From: Deltaproteobacteria bacterium
GTDB taxonomy: Bacteria; UBA10199; GCA-002796325; JACPFF01
Assembly: GCA_016210045.1 (NCBI GenBank)
Contig: JACQUX010000024.1
Location: 1 to 64,000 of the forward strand
DNA length: 64,000 nucleotides
Reading direction: 5' to 3'
Within the stretch, counting starts at the first letter, position 1, and each line of letters opens with the position of its first letter. The notes beneath the pieces were generated by a model. It saw only the letters and a program-made list of their open reading frames with translations. It had not been told where the DNA came from and ran no database searches. Below, piece by piece: positions 1 through 8,270 of the stretch. A program made the translations under genes and the position numbers.

Positions 1-435
1 ATCATCAGTCACATGCTGGACAGTGGCAACTTGGACTACGGCACGACCGTCGTCGCGGCCCTCCCCACCAAACTCACGGCCCTCGACGCGGCGATCACGG
101 CCCTGACCGACCCCGCGGTCCAGACCACCCTCCAGAAAAATCGCGGCTCGATCATCCACCACATGCTGGCCAGTGGCGACTTGGACTACGGCACGACCGT
201 CGTCGCGGCCCTCCCCGCCGTGCTCACGGCCCTCGACCGTGCGATCAAGGCCCTGACCGACTCGGTGGCCCGGACCGCCCTTAAGAAAAATCGCGACTCG
301 CTCATTAATCACATGCTGGACAGTGGCGACTTAGACTACGGAATGGCGAAAGTGGCGCTCATGGCGAGCGGTAGATTGGAGGCGGCGATGGCCATGTGGG
401 CAGAGCAGGCCGACGATGGCGATGATTTTTCCTGA
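1..435 (+). CDS. Tandem-repeat protein, 3' end (5' end outside window)
   Basis: The reading frame is open from the first base of the window, so this is the C-terminal part of a longer gene. It contains two complete 50-residue repeats and the start of a third. The repeat unit is exactly 150 bp (unit starts at 1, 151 and 301). Each repeat carries an H-M-L-x-S-G-(N/D)-L-D-Y-G motif, then a helical A/L/T-rich segment and a basic K-N-R turn. After the third HMLDSGDLDYG the sequence diverges into a short unique tail ending DDGDDFS. The repeats look like short helical pairs of an alpha-solenoid or adhesin-like array, but I recognise no family. The near-identity of repeats suggests recent unit duplication. 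Function unknown. Confidence 0.7.
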   Translation: MISHMLDSGNLDYGTTVVAALPTKLTALDAAITALTDPAVQTTLQKNRGSIIHHMLASGDLDYGTTVVAALPAVLTALDRAIKALTDSVARTALKKNRDSLINHMLDSGDLDYGMAKVALMASGRLEAAMAMWAEQADDGDDFS

Positions 436-523
436 AGCGCCCGGTTGCGCATTCTGGCCGTGGCCCTGCAGCGCAGCGCGTTCCGTTCCGATCGTGGAGC
501 TCCGTCTGGCGGGTTCTTTTTGA

Positions 524-631
524 GTTTTACAATCTGCGGCGATCACGTTCGGGGCAATCCAGGTCAAGTGGAAGACCAAAGACGCCGTCCTCTTTTATGA
601 AATCGGTGACCGGAAATATGTCTACTTGTGA
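524..631 (+). pseudogene. Possible 3' remnant of a coding sequence
   Basis: Between the repeat protein and the convergent phosphatase gene, one frame reads 35 codons of protein-like sequence (VKWKTKDAVLFYEIGDRKYV) and then TGA. There is no start codon or ribosome-binding site. It could be the decayed end of a lost gene or chance. Nothing else is recognisable between 436 and 681. Confidence 0.18.
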
Positions 632-681
632 CATGTATCAATGAGGCCTAGCAGCGCGGCGCCCGAGTGCACAGAATCACT

Positions 682-1995
682 TTAGCCCTCTCCCACCACC
701 CCAAAACAGCGCAGGCCGTTGGCAATGGCGGTCGCGTCCCAGCCGCGTTGGATGTTGAGCCAGTCGGCGGCGTCGAGGTAGCGTTCCGGAGCGGCATCGG
801 GACGCAGCAGCGCACGCGCAGCACAAACGCCGACATGCATGCGTTCCGCCAGCAGCGTGGCGACGCGATGCCGCGCTTGCGCTCGAGCCTCGTCGGTCTG
901 CGTCGCATCCGGCACATATTGCGCAAACGCGCTGATATGATCCCCCGTCACTGCGCGCTCGCGCACGGCCTGCCGTTGCGACGTCATCAACAGCAACGAC
1001 CGTCCGGCGCCATGCACTGTCGCCGGCATGCGGCGGATCACACGGCCCAGTAAGCGACCAACGACGATATCCATTTGCATGGGATACTGTTCGAACAAGT
1101 CGAGCGTATTGCCGATACCGATATTCCCCGTCAAACCGTCGCTCCCGCACAGGAGCCACCCTCCAGTGTGTGGCAGAGCAAAGCGCGTTTCCTCCACCAC
1201 ATGCGCTCCCTGCGTCATTTCGATAGCGCCGAGCGAACGTTCCAACAGAAAATCTAAACGATGCCGCTGCAACGGACCACGCAGCCACTCTGCCTCGCGC
1301 AGCGGCTTTCCCCTACGCACGGCGGCGTCCTGCACAATCCAATGATGATGTGGTCGCGTCACAATCGCTGGCTCCGTCCCCAACCCAGTGGTGGCCGAAC
1401 ACGGGATTGCCGCGCCTTGCGAATCGCCGAGATGCAGAAAAATACCGCGCGTCCCTTGGGAGATCGCGATCAACAGCGTGGTGGCACTCATGGGCGCCAG
1501 GCATTGCGCAAAAACTGCGCGAGACACGACAAACGCACGGCGCGCGGAACGGACGACGTCATCAATGCCACGCCCTTCATAGTGAAAACCAACCGCTGTG
1601 AGCAGAGATTGAATGGCCGTGCGGCTGGCTACGTGTGGGGCAGGACTGCGGCCCACGCCGTCGGCCACGGCCAGCAGCGTGATCGGTGGCCGACAAGGAT
1701 CCACCGGATAGAGCAACGCTGCGCCGATGCTGTCTTCGTTACGCCCCTTGTAAGGGGCACCGTGCAGCGTCATTCCGGCCAGGCGCGCGGCAAGGAGCCC
1801 GCCCTCGCCTCCACCCCCGATCGCGGCCCCCAAAGCATGGGGTCCCACAAAATCGAACGCCACGCACTCCCGCAACGCCTCACACGGCGTGGCACCCGGG
1901 TGAAGCGGCTGTTCGCGTAACGGCAACGCAGAGATCCGCGCCACAACCGGGGATTGCCGCAAAGCCTGCTGGAAATAGGCCAGGCGAGTCTGCAT
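682..1995 (-). CDS. PP2C-family serine/threonine phosphatase-like protein
   Basis: A 437-residue protein with the metal-binding motifs of PP2C phosphatases in order: GRNEDS (84-89), VADGVG (110-115), LHLGDSQG (187-194), LLCGSDGLTGN (281-291) and GDHISAF (351-357, the place of the usual DN pair). The aspartates that bind the two Mn/Mg ions are therefore mostly present. The family removes phosphate from Ser/Thr residues, usually opposing a Hanks-type kinase; no kinase gene lies in this window. An N-terminal stretch of about 75 residues and a C-terminal stretch of about 80 residues lie outside the catalytic core and are not recognisable. No signal peptide is seen, so it is probably cytoplasmic. 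Confidence 0.75.
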   Translation of the reverse strand: MQTRLAYFQQALRQSPVVARISALPLREQPLHPGATPCEALRECVAFDFVGPHALGAAIGGGGEGGLLAARLAGMTLHGAPYKGRNEDSIGAALLYPVDPCRPPITLLAVADGVGRSPAPHVASRTAIQSLLTAVGFHYEGRGIDDVVRSARRAFVVSRAVFAQCLAPMSATTLLIAISQGTRGIFLHLGDSQGAAIPCSATTGLGTEPAIVTRPHHHWIVQDAAVRRGKPLREAEWLRGPLQRHRLDFLLERSLGAIEMTQGAHVVEETRFALPHTGGWLLCGSDGLTGNIGIGNTLDLFEQYPMQMDIVVGRLLGRVIRRMPATVHGAGRSLLLMTSQRQAVRERAVTGDHISAFAQYVPDATQTDEARAQARHRVATLLAERMHVGVCAARALLRPDAAPERYLDAADWLNIQRGWDATAIANGLRCFGVVGEG

Positions 1996-2066
1996 GCGCT
2001 ACTCTTCGGCGGCCGCACGGAATTGTTGCGGAAAAAACAGAGACCCGCTAAACGCCCCCAAAGTCC

Positions 2067-2139
<73 letters not shown>

Positions 2140-2407
2140 CACCAAGGTCGCGCTGCGAACAGCCGCCTAGACAATTTCGTCCTCTCGTAGTTCAGTGAAA
2201 CCATTCGTCATTATTTCGACACAGCAGCAGCTTCCGAGCCATCGGTTGATTTCATTACGTTTTTTTCACGATTTTCAGGGGTATCAGGACCCGGCCCGCC
2301 TGTGCCGCGCGGTTCTAGCGGCCTTCTAGCGATCCCCACGCCGCCGCATAACACGATTTAGTGCGTTAGCCGACACGCCACTAGCCCCACCGCTAATCGC
2401 TTCCAGT

Positions 2408-2462
2408 GGGGACAGGTACCTTCAAATCCGCATCAAATCTGGATTTGAAGGTACCTGTCCCC
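2408..2462. repeat. 55-bp palindromic repeat, copy 1
   Basis: Perfect inverted repeat with 20-base arms beginning GGGGACAGGTACCTTCAAAT and a 15-base centre that itself starts CC and ends GG. Copies at 40226-40280 and 53506-53560 have identical 20-base arms and the same 55-bp length but different centres. It lies downstream of the hydroxyacid dehydrogenase gene at 2482. The shape is that of REP-type elements mobilised by REP-associated tyrosine transposases; no such transposase is in the window. Confidence 0.9.
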
Positions 2463-2481
2463 ATTCAGATGAAGATAGGAG

Positions 2482-3453
2482 TCAGTAGCGGAAGTTTCGA
2501 TCCATCAGGTTGTGCAGTGGCTCGCCATTCAAATAGCGGCGCAGCTGTGCGGCAAATAGCGCGAAGATGCGGTCCCAGCAACCGGCACAGGCGGGGCTCA
2601 TATGGGGCGTCACGACGACGCGGGCGTGGCGCAACAACGGACTGGTGCGTGGGACGACGTCGTCCACGCCGACGCCGCTCAAGTGTCCGGCATCCAGCGC
2701 GGCCAATACGGCGGCCTCGACCAGGATCTCGGGGCGTCCGGTATTAATGACGATTGCACGTTGCGGCAACAGGCGCAGCAGCGTGGCATCGATCAATCCA
2801 ACGGTCTCCCGCGTCTTCGGTGCGGTAACGACTAACACGTCCGCTTGGCGCGCGACCTCCGCCAGCGCACTCGGCGGATAAACCGCTTCCACGTCGGCGC
2901 AGCCACCCACATTGGGCTGCCGTTTGATCCCGAGCACGCGCATCCCGCAGGCCCGCGCGCGACGCGCAACGGCGCAGCCGTTGCCGCCTAAGCCGACGAT
3001 CGCCATCGTCCGTCCGGCCAGCGGATAGCGCGGCCCTTGTAAATAGAACTGCGGCCCCTCTTCCGGTCGTAGCGCTAAATTCTCCGTCGTCGTGGCACCG
3101 GTCGACAGTTGCAGCAGCGCGCCGAACACCGCGTCGGCCACCGGTTCCGCGTGGACGCCGCGCGAGTTGGTCAGGATCACTTCGCTCTCAAACACACTGT
3201 CTTCGACGAAGTCGCCGAACTGAATGGAAGATGAATGATACCATTGCAGCTCCGGTGCTGCTGCTAGCATCTCGGCGGTCAGCAGCGGCGCAAACAGGAC
3301 CTGGGCTTTCGCCAACGTCTCGCGCAGCTGCTGCGGCGCGGCCGCGACACACCACTGCACCGTAGTAAATTGCCGCTGCAGACCCGTCCATACCGACTCC
3401 GGCACCGCCCACTCCGGTCGCGGCATCGGAAAGTAACACGCAATCGTCGTCAT
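2482..3453 (-). CDS. D-isomer-specific 2-hydroxyacid dehydrogenase family protein
   Basis: A 323-residue NAD-binding oxidoreductase. The Rossmann motif is in GLGGNGCAVARRARACGMRV, with a further NAD-domain segment VLVVTAPKTRETVGLID. The conserved arginine is in INTGR and the catalytic histidine in VVVTPHMSP. In typical members a glutamate sits in a DV(x)3EP motif between them; here that stretch reads VDDVVPRTSP, so the expected Glu is absent or displaced. It may thus reduce an unusual 2-keto acid or have altered catalysis. The start codon overlaps the stop of the upstream DegT aminotransferase by 4 bp, indicating translational coupling and one pathway. Confidence 0.8.
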   Translation of the reverse strand: MTTIACYFPMPRPEWAVPESVWTGLQRQFTTVQWCVAAAPQQLRETLAKAQVLFAPLLTAEMLAAAPELQWYHSSSIQFGDFVEDSVFESEVILTNSRGVHAEPVADAVFGALLQLSTGATTTENLALRPEEGPQFYLQGPRYPLAGRTMAIVGLGGNGCAVARRARACGMRVLGIKRQPNVGGCADVEAVYPPSALAEVARQADVLVVTAPKTRETVGLIDATLLRLLPQRAIVINTGRPEILVEAAVLAALDAGHLSGVGVDDVVPRTSPLLRHARVVVTPHMSPACAGCWDRIFALFAAQLRRYLNGEPLHNLMDRNFRY

Positions 3454-4715
3454 CCCCGCAACACCTCCGCCAACGACTGGCCAATATACGTCACGTCGTC
3501 TTGTTGCAGCCGACTATGGAACGGGAGAAATAAAAATTCGCGCGCCAGTTGTTCGGTGATCGGGAGCTTCCCGGCGCCGCCGCCTGGATACCGTTGATAG
3601 AGCGGCTGCATATGATGCGCGGGCCACAGACCGGTTTCGATGTGGAAGCGGTGGCGCAGCGGTCCGATGATCGCATCCCGTCGCGGACAGCGGATTACGA
3701 AATGTCCCATCACGGCATCATCCTCGACGCGTGGGACCACGACATCCGGTACTTGCGATAACGCGTCCAGATACCACGCACGGATTTGGCGACGCCGCGC
3801 CAGCAGTGCGGCGCTGCGTTGCAATTGGACCCGCACCAGAATGGCGGTCAGATCGGGCATCCGAAAATTGGTCCCCACTTCTTCGACTTCGATTCCCGCC
3901 GCGGCGCGCAGGCCGTGGCTGGCCAACGTCATCAGTCGCTCCGCCATCGCTGCGGTATGCGTCACGATCATCCCCCCACCTAAGCCGGTGATCGTCTTGG
4001 TGGTCGCAAACGAAAACACCGTCGTACCGCCGGTGCCGAGATTGAACACGCCGAGCGGCACGCGATGCCGCACCGACCCGAGCGCCAACGAGGCGTCTTG
4101 GATCACGGGAAGGTCCCGTCCGTGTTTGGCCAACACGCGATACAACGGTTCGAGATCGCCGAACTGATTCATATGCACGAACACGATCGCGCGCGTCTGC
4201 GGGCTCAAGGCCCGTTCAACCGCCGCGGCGTCGAGTTGCAGCGTGTCCGGATCGACGTCGACGAAGTGCGGAACCGCACCGGCCATCAGCACGGTGTTCG
4301 GCATGGCCGGATAATTCAGCGACGGCACGATCACTTCTCCGCCGGCGACCTGATTCGCCTGCAGCGAGACTAACAGACCCCCCGTCGCATTGGCCACGGC
4401 CACTGCGGAGAGCGGGAGTTGGCCGTTCCATGGATCGGAGAGCTGTTGAAAGAAGCGATGACTGATCGCGTGGCGCGGCGCCAACCATTGCAGAAATTCC
4501 TGTTGCAACCGATGCACCGGTCCTTGCTGCTTGACGAAATATTGAAACTGCGCCGGATCGTCGGTTTGCAACAACGCATCCAGCACGGCCAACAGTTCAT
4601 GCCGTTCCATTGAACCATCGTGAAGCGCTGCGGCCCGCGCGGTCGGCCACCACGCTTGCAACGATTCCGGTGCCATTGCGAAATCGATCGCATTCAGCGG
4701 ATACTCGCGTGCCAT
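3450..4715 (-). CDS. DegT/DnrJ/EryC1/StrS-family PLP aminotransferase
   Basis: A 421-residue fold-type I PLP enzyme. The Schiff-base lysine is expected at K240 in FSFATTKTITGLGGG, and the cofactor-binding aspartate at D207 in VIQDASLALG. The family transaminates keto-sugars and related ketones in biosynthesis of amino sugars, antibiotics and surface polysaccharides. An N-terminal extension of about 100 residues precedes the PLP domain, longer than in typical sugar aminotransferases. It is first in a two-gene unit with the hydroxyacid dehydrogenase (4-bp overlap) and is divergent from the aldolase at 4783, with a 67-bp shared promoter region. The true substrate cannot be told from the sequence. 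Confidence 0.8.
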   Translation of the reverse strand: MAREYPLNAIDFAMAPESLQAWWPTARAAALHDGSMERHELLAVLDALLQTDDPAQFQYFVKQQGPVHRLQQEFLQWLAPRHAISHRFFQQLSDPWNGQLPLSAVAVANATGGLLVSLQANQVAGGEVIVPSLNYPAMPNTVLMAGAVPHFVDVDPDTLQLDAAAVERALSPQTRAIVFVHMNQFGDLEPLYRVLAKHGRDLPVIQDASLALGSVRHRVPLGVFNLGTGGTTVFSFATTKTITGLGGGMIVTHTAAMAERLMTLASHGLRAAAGIEVEEVGTNFRMPDLTAILVRVQLQRSAALLARRRQIRAWYLDALSQVPDVVVPRVEDDAVMGHFVIRCPRRDAIIGPLRHRFHIETGLWPAHHMQPLYQRYPGGGAGKLPITEQLAREFLFLPFHSRLQQDDVTYIGQSLAEVLRG

Positions 4716-4782
4716 CAGCTTCCCCCGTTCCGGCGCCTTCGCCCTTGGTCTTTCGGCGCGCCTTTGCTACGCTAATAGTCGC

Positions 4783-5835
4783 GTGACGCGCCCCCTCGAC
4801 ATCCTCGATGTGACCATACGTGACGGGAGTTACGCGATCAACTATCAATATACGCCGGATCAAGTGGCCCAGATCGTCGGCGCGCTCGACACGGCTGGAG
4901 TGCCGTGGATCGAAGTCGGGCATGGCTGCGGATTGGGCGCGCGCGAGAATTTGCAGATTCCGGCTGCGGCTTCCGACTTGGAATATGTCACGGCCGCCCG
5001 CAACGCCGTGCAACATGCAAAGCTCGGCGTATTGGCCGGTCCGGCGCCGCCCACGCGTCTGGCCGATATCGATCGGGTGCGCGACCAACTCGACTTCATT
5101 CGTGTCGCCGCGAACGCCGACCACGTGCGACTCGCCGCGCCGGTCGTCGCGTATTGCCGACAACGCGGCTTGGACGTCTGGTTTCAAATGATGCGCTCGG
5201 TCCGGCGCACGCCACAGCAGCTGCTCGAGGCCGCGCGCACCGTCGAAGGCCTCGGGGCCTCCACGGTATATATTGTCGACACGGCCGGGGCGTTCGAACC
5301 GGGACCGCTCGGCGACATCGTGGCGCTGCTGAAGGCGAAATTGGCGCTCCGCGTCGGATTTCATGGTCACAACAATCTAGGTCTGGCGATCGCCAATACA
5401 TTGGCCGCAGTGGAGGCCGGCGCCGATGTGGTCGACGCGTCGATTCGCGGCCTCGGGCGCGGCGCGGGCAACACGCAACTCGAAACATTGGTCGTGCTAC
5501 TGCAACGGCGCGGGTTGGTACCGGAAATTCATTTGGCGCCGGTGCTACGCATTGCGGAGGCGCACGCCGCGCTCTTTGCCGCCGCGGCCACCGGCGTCGG
5601 CGCGCTGGATCTGCTGACCGCAGCGGCGCGGATCGATTTGTACCCGATGCCATTCTATGCCCGGATCGCAGACGCGCTCGGGATCGAGCTGCCGGAACTG
5701 ATCACGTTCTTCGGGAATGCCGTGGACGGCGTCGAAGTGGGCATGCCGACGATCGCCGCCGCCGTCCGCCACTTCGGCGGCGATGTCGATGCCGTGTTTA
5801 CGAAGTTGGGGATTCCACGGCCAGAGAACGCGTAG
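4783..5835 (+). CDS. Aldolase of the HMGL / 4-hydroxy-2-oxovalerate aldolase family
   Basis: A 350-residue TIM-barrel protein starting at GTG. It opens with ILDVTIRDGSY, the family signature with the metal-binding Asp. It continues with IEVGHGCGLGARE and FHGHNNLGLAIANTLAAVEAG (His194 and His196 bind the divalent metal), then DASIRGLGRGAGNTQLE. These match DmpG/MhpE-type 4-hydroxy-2-oxoacid aldolases more closely than isopropylmalate synthases. Usually such aldolases are coupled to an acylating aldehyde dehydrogenase; none is present. Its divergent neighbours are a DegT aminotransferase and a 2-hydroxyacid dehydrogenase, so a small pathway making an aminated hydroxy or keto acid is a reasonable inference. 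Confidence 0.78.
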   Translation: MTRPLDILDVTIRDGSYAINYQYTPDQVAQIVGALDTAGVPWIEVGHGCGLGARENLQIPAAASDLEYVTAARNAVQHAKLGVLAGPAPPTRLADIDRVRDQLDFIRVAANADHVRLAAPVVAYCRQRGLDVWFQMMRSVRRTPQQLLEAARTVEGLGASTVYIVDTAGAFEPGPLGDIVALLKAKLALRVGFHGHNNLGLAIANTLAAVEAGADVVDASIRGLGRGAGNTQLETLVVLLQRRGLVPEIHLAPVLRIAEAHAALFAAAATGVGALDLLTAAARIDLYPMPFYARIADALGIELPELITFFGNAVDGVEVGMPTIAAAVRHFGGDVDAVFTKLGIPRPENA

Positions 5836-5849
5836 ACCATGCAAACGGT

Positions 5850-5954
5850 GTCATCCTGAGCCACAGGCGCCGCGCCCGCCTCTGGCGGGAAGCATCAAGA
5901 GAATCACCGCGCCGTATGCTGTGCACGAGACCCCTCGCTTGGCGCGGGATGACG
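5850..5954. repeat. Degenerate palindromic intergenic repeat
   Basis: Starts GTCATCCTGAGC and ends GGGATGACGGA, so its ends are inverted copies of a GTCATCC motif; the middle contains GCCTCTGGCGG and CGAGACCCCTCGC blocks. This is the general look of the dispersed GTCATCCTGAG elements seen in many bacteria. The 3' end of the convergent gene at 5904 runs into it, which suggests the element moved into the gene's end. Confidence 0.45.
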
Positions 5955-6986
5955 GATACTCCTCACAAGAATAATCGCACTCCGCACTGCGTCCGTGCTT
6001 AGCCATTCTTCGCGACCGAATTGGATCACCGCAGCGAGTCCTCCCGCCGTCGGCACGAGTTGTTGTAACTGACCATGCCCGCTGTAATGCACTGTGGGCG
6101 GTGCGGCCTCCGACTCCGGACCGATCGACGTCCGCATGAGTTCCCAGCCGGACGTGGTCACCGCACGACCGACCACGCCGTTCAATACCATCCGTTGGAC
6201 CGGCACATAGGCCACGGCGCCATCGAGCAGCGGCAATAACGGCAACGCGACGACGGCCGGCGTACTGCCGCCGCCGAATTCGCGTGCCGGCGCCGGCAGC
6301 GCCACGCCGCTGATCCCGCGCAACCGCGCTGCGAGGCGACCGTGGAGCGTCCAGCGGCCGCGCTCGTCACGGCGCCATTGACGGGTCGGTCCGTTTGTGG
6401 CCGCGACCCAGACCGCATCGTGATTCAGTGGAATAAAGTGATAAATCGCGGTCCCGCGCGGGAGTGGCCAGACGCCATCGGCATGGAGTCCTCGATCCCG
6501 CCAATGCAGTCGCAACACCGGACCGGCAAAGGGGCGGTAGTCGTTCTGCTGTTGGCCCAATAGCGCTGCTGCGGTGTGCGGCGTGGCAGGAAGGACGCGC
6601 AAATACCATCCAAGTCCGGTGGCTAGCGGACGCCACGTGCCGGCACCATCCTGCGTCAGGATGAACGACGACAAAAGCCGCTCGCGCCGCGCGGTGATCA
6701 GGGCTTCCGGCTGTCCATCGCCAGTGACGTCGTACCAATCGCCACGCAGCGCGGTGAGTCCGGCCGGGATCGTCCACGTGCCATTGTCTTGCAACCGCCC
6801 CGCCTGCATCCGATACCAATGCAACTGTTGTTCGCCAACGACGAGCCACCGATCCCCTTCCACGGCCACACTCACGACGGCTTCGGGGAGTTCCACCAGC
6901 GTGCGAGCCGACGCACAATGCCCCCGATGAGGGATCATCAATACCCAGAACACTCCAAGTAGGAAAATCTTCCTCAAAAGCACCAC
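5904..6986 (-). CDS. Exported FG-GAP-like protein of unknown function
   Basis: From the GTG at 6986 the protein begins VVLLRKIFLLGVFWVLMI, a signal peptide probably cut near HCASA; an AGAGGGGG sequence lies just upstream. The open frame extends to 7085, but that extra part is translated palindromic repeat (PHPDPLPNGERG), so the later start is preferred. The mature part has short repeats that look like beta-propeller blades, including WYDVTGDGQPEALITA, an FG-GAP/VCBS-like calcium motif. The last ~17 residues (from about IRHPAPSEG) are encoded by the degenerate repeat at 5850-5954. No enzymatic motif was seen. It follows meaB on the same strand. Confidence 0.6.
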   Translation of the reverse strand: MVLLRKIFLLGVFWVLMIPHRGHCASARTLVELPEAVVSVAVEGDRWLVVGEQQLHWYRMQAGRLQDNGTWTIPAGLTALRGDWYDVTGDGQPEALITARRERLLSSFILTQDGAGTWRPLATGLGWYLRVLPATPHTAAALLGQQQNDYRPFAGPVLRLHWRDRGLHADGVWPLPRGTAIYHFIPLNHDAVWVAATNGPTRQWRRDERGRWTLHGRLAARLRGISGVALPAPAREFGGGSTPAVVALPLLPLLDGAVAYVPVQRMVLNGVVGRAVTTSGWELMRTSIGPESEAAPPTVHYSGHGQLQQLVPTAGGLAAVIQFGREEWLSTDAVRSAIILVRSIRHPAPSEGSRAQHTAR

Positions 6987-7002
6987 ACCCCCTCTGTTGT
7001 GT

Positions 7003-7113
7003 CCCCTCTCCCCGTTGGGGAGAGGGTCAGGGTGAGGGGGAGAACCCTCTGCCTGGGAATACCTACTGGATCGACTCCCCCTCACTCTGTCTCTCTCCCC
7101 AACGGGAGAGAGG
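7003..7113. repeat. Two inverted copies of the CCCTCTCCC palindromic element
   Basis: Copy A (7003-7042) reads CCCCTCTCCCC-GTT-GGGGAGAGGG and then GGGTGAGGGGGAG. Copy B (7075-7113) is the same element on the other strand with CTCTCTCCCC-AAC-GGGAGAGAGG. The copies are 32 bp apart and could fold into one large hairpin. Copy B supplies the last codons of meaB (SSLPLGRETE then stop). Related copies lie at 14241, inside comEC (22613-22681) and inside mutS (51678-51746). Confidence 0.85.
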
Positions 7114-8155
7114 ACGTTGCAGCACCCGCCGAAGCCATGGTCGCCTCACATAGTGAGGCCACCACCGCATAGGGATTCAACTCGCCGCGTTCCACGGCCT
7201 CGACTAATTGCCGGAGCTCCGCCGACGCCGCAAGCTGCGCGTCAAAACGCACCCGCCACGCCTCCGCGCACAAGTCCAACAACTCCCGCCGTCGCACGGC
7301 CCGTTGTCGGGCATCGTGTGCCGCGTCTTGCCCCACCCACGCCGCGTGTCGCCGAATTGCGGTCAATAATTCCGCCGCGCCGTCTCCGGTCGTCGCTGTC
7401 GTCTGCAACACGGGCACTCGCCAGCGGGCCGCGGTGGACGACTCCGGCGTCGTTGCGGTTTCCGTGATGTGGTGCGCGGCATCGTGCTGCAACGTCTTCG
7501 TGCCGCTCTCGAAGCGCCCTAACTCCACCATGGCCGTTAATGCATTCGCCATTTGCGTGGCGCCGGGACGATCGCCTTTGTTCACGACGAAGAGATCCGC
7601 GACTTCGAGCAGTCCGGCCTTCAGCGTCTGGACCACATCCCCCGCCTCCGGGACCAGCACGACCAGCGTGGTGTCGGCGAGTTCCATGATGTCGCATTCA
7701 GTCTGTCCGACACCGACCGTCTCGATGATGATCCAGCGAAATCCATGCGCGGCCAGTGCGCGGGTCATGGCGCGCGTCGCGGCGGAGAGACCGCCATGGG
7801 CCCCGCGACTCCCGAGCGAACGAATAAAGACGCCGTCATCGGCGGCGTGGGCCTGCATGCGCACTCGATCGCCGAGCACCGCGCCACCGCTGAAGGGACT
7901 GGAGGGATCCACGGCTACGACCGCGACGCGTTCCCCTTGTTCCCGCAACCGCCGGATCAGTTGATCGACCAGCGTCGATTTGCCGCTCCCCGGGGGACCG
8001 GTCACGCCGAGGCGGTAGGCCGTATCGGTGGCGGACTCCAGTTGGCTCAGTTCGACCAACGCTGCCGGATCGCGGTTTTCGATCTGGGTCAGCAGCCGCG
8101 CGAGGGCACGAATACCACCGGATTGGTTCGGGTTTTCCTCCCGCCGCTTGGCCAT
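7082..8155 (-). CDS. meaB: MeaB/ArgK-family G3E GTPase
   Basis: A P-loop GTPase: Walker A GPPGSGKST (53-61), AVVAVDPSSPFSGGAVLGDRVRM, the switch/Walker B region IIETVGVGQTECDIMELADT, and the base-recognition motif NKGD (NKxD). MeaB proteins chaperone adenosylcobalamin-dependent methylmalonyl-CoA mutase, loading and protecting the cofactor; no mutase gene is in the window. The start at 8155 (MAKRREENPNQ) fits the family length better than the ATG at 8209. The last ten residues are encoded by a palindromic repeat, so the natural C-terminus has been replaced or extended. Cytoplasmic. Confidence 0.88.
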   Translation of the reverse strand: MAKRREENPNQSGGIRALARLLTQIENRDPAALVELSQLESATDTAYRLGVTGPPGSGKSTLVDQLIRRLREQGERVAVVAVDPSSPFSGGAVLGDRVRMQAHAADDGVFIRSLGSRGAHGGLSAATRAMTRALAAHGFRWIIIETVGVGQTECDIMELADTTLVVLVPEAGDVVQTLKAGLLEVADLFVVNKGDRPGATQMANALTAMVELGRFESGTKTLQHDAAHHITETATTPESSTAARWRVPVLQTTATTGDGAAELLTAIRRHAAWVGQDAAHDARQRAVRRRELLDLCAEAWRVRFDAQLAASAELRQLVEAVERGELNPYAVVASLCEATMASAGAATSSLPLGRETE

Positions 8156-8270
8156 CCGCAGCTCCCTACCGGAAATGGCCCCCACAGTCCACTGTGTCTT
8201 GGCACGCAACTTCGCGTCCCGAGCGTTCCGATAACATGGGTGAAGGGGACCTCGGAGAAAGGAAACAGAT

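Noticed and set aside
2406-2747. Short ORF starting MGTGTFK across the palindrome (similar ones at 39956 and 53152)
   Set aside because: The protein is only translated 55-bp repeat plus antisense of the neighbouring gene; all three copies give the same artefact.
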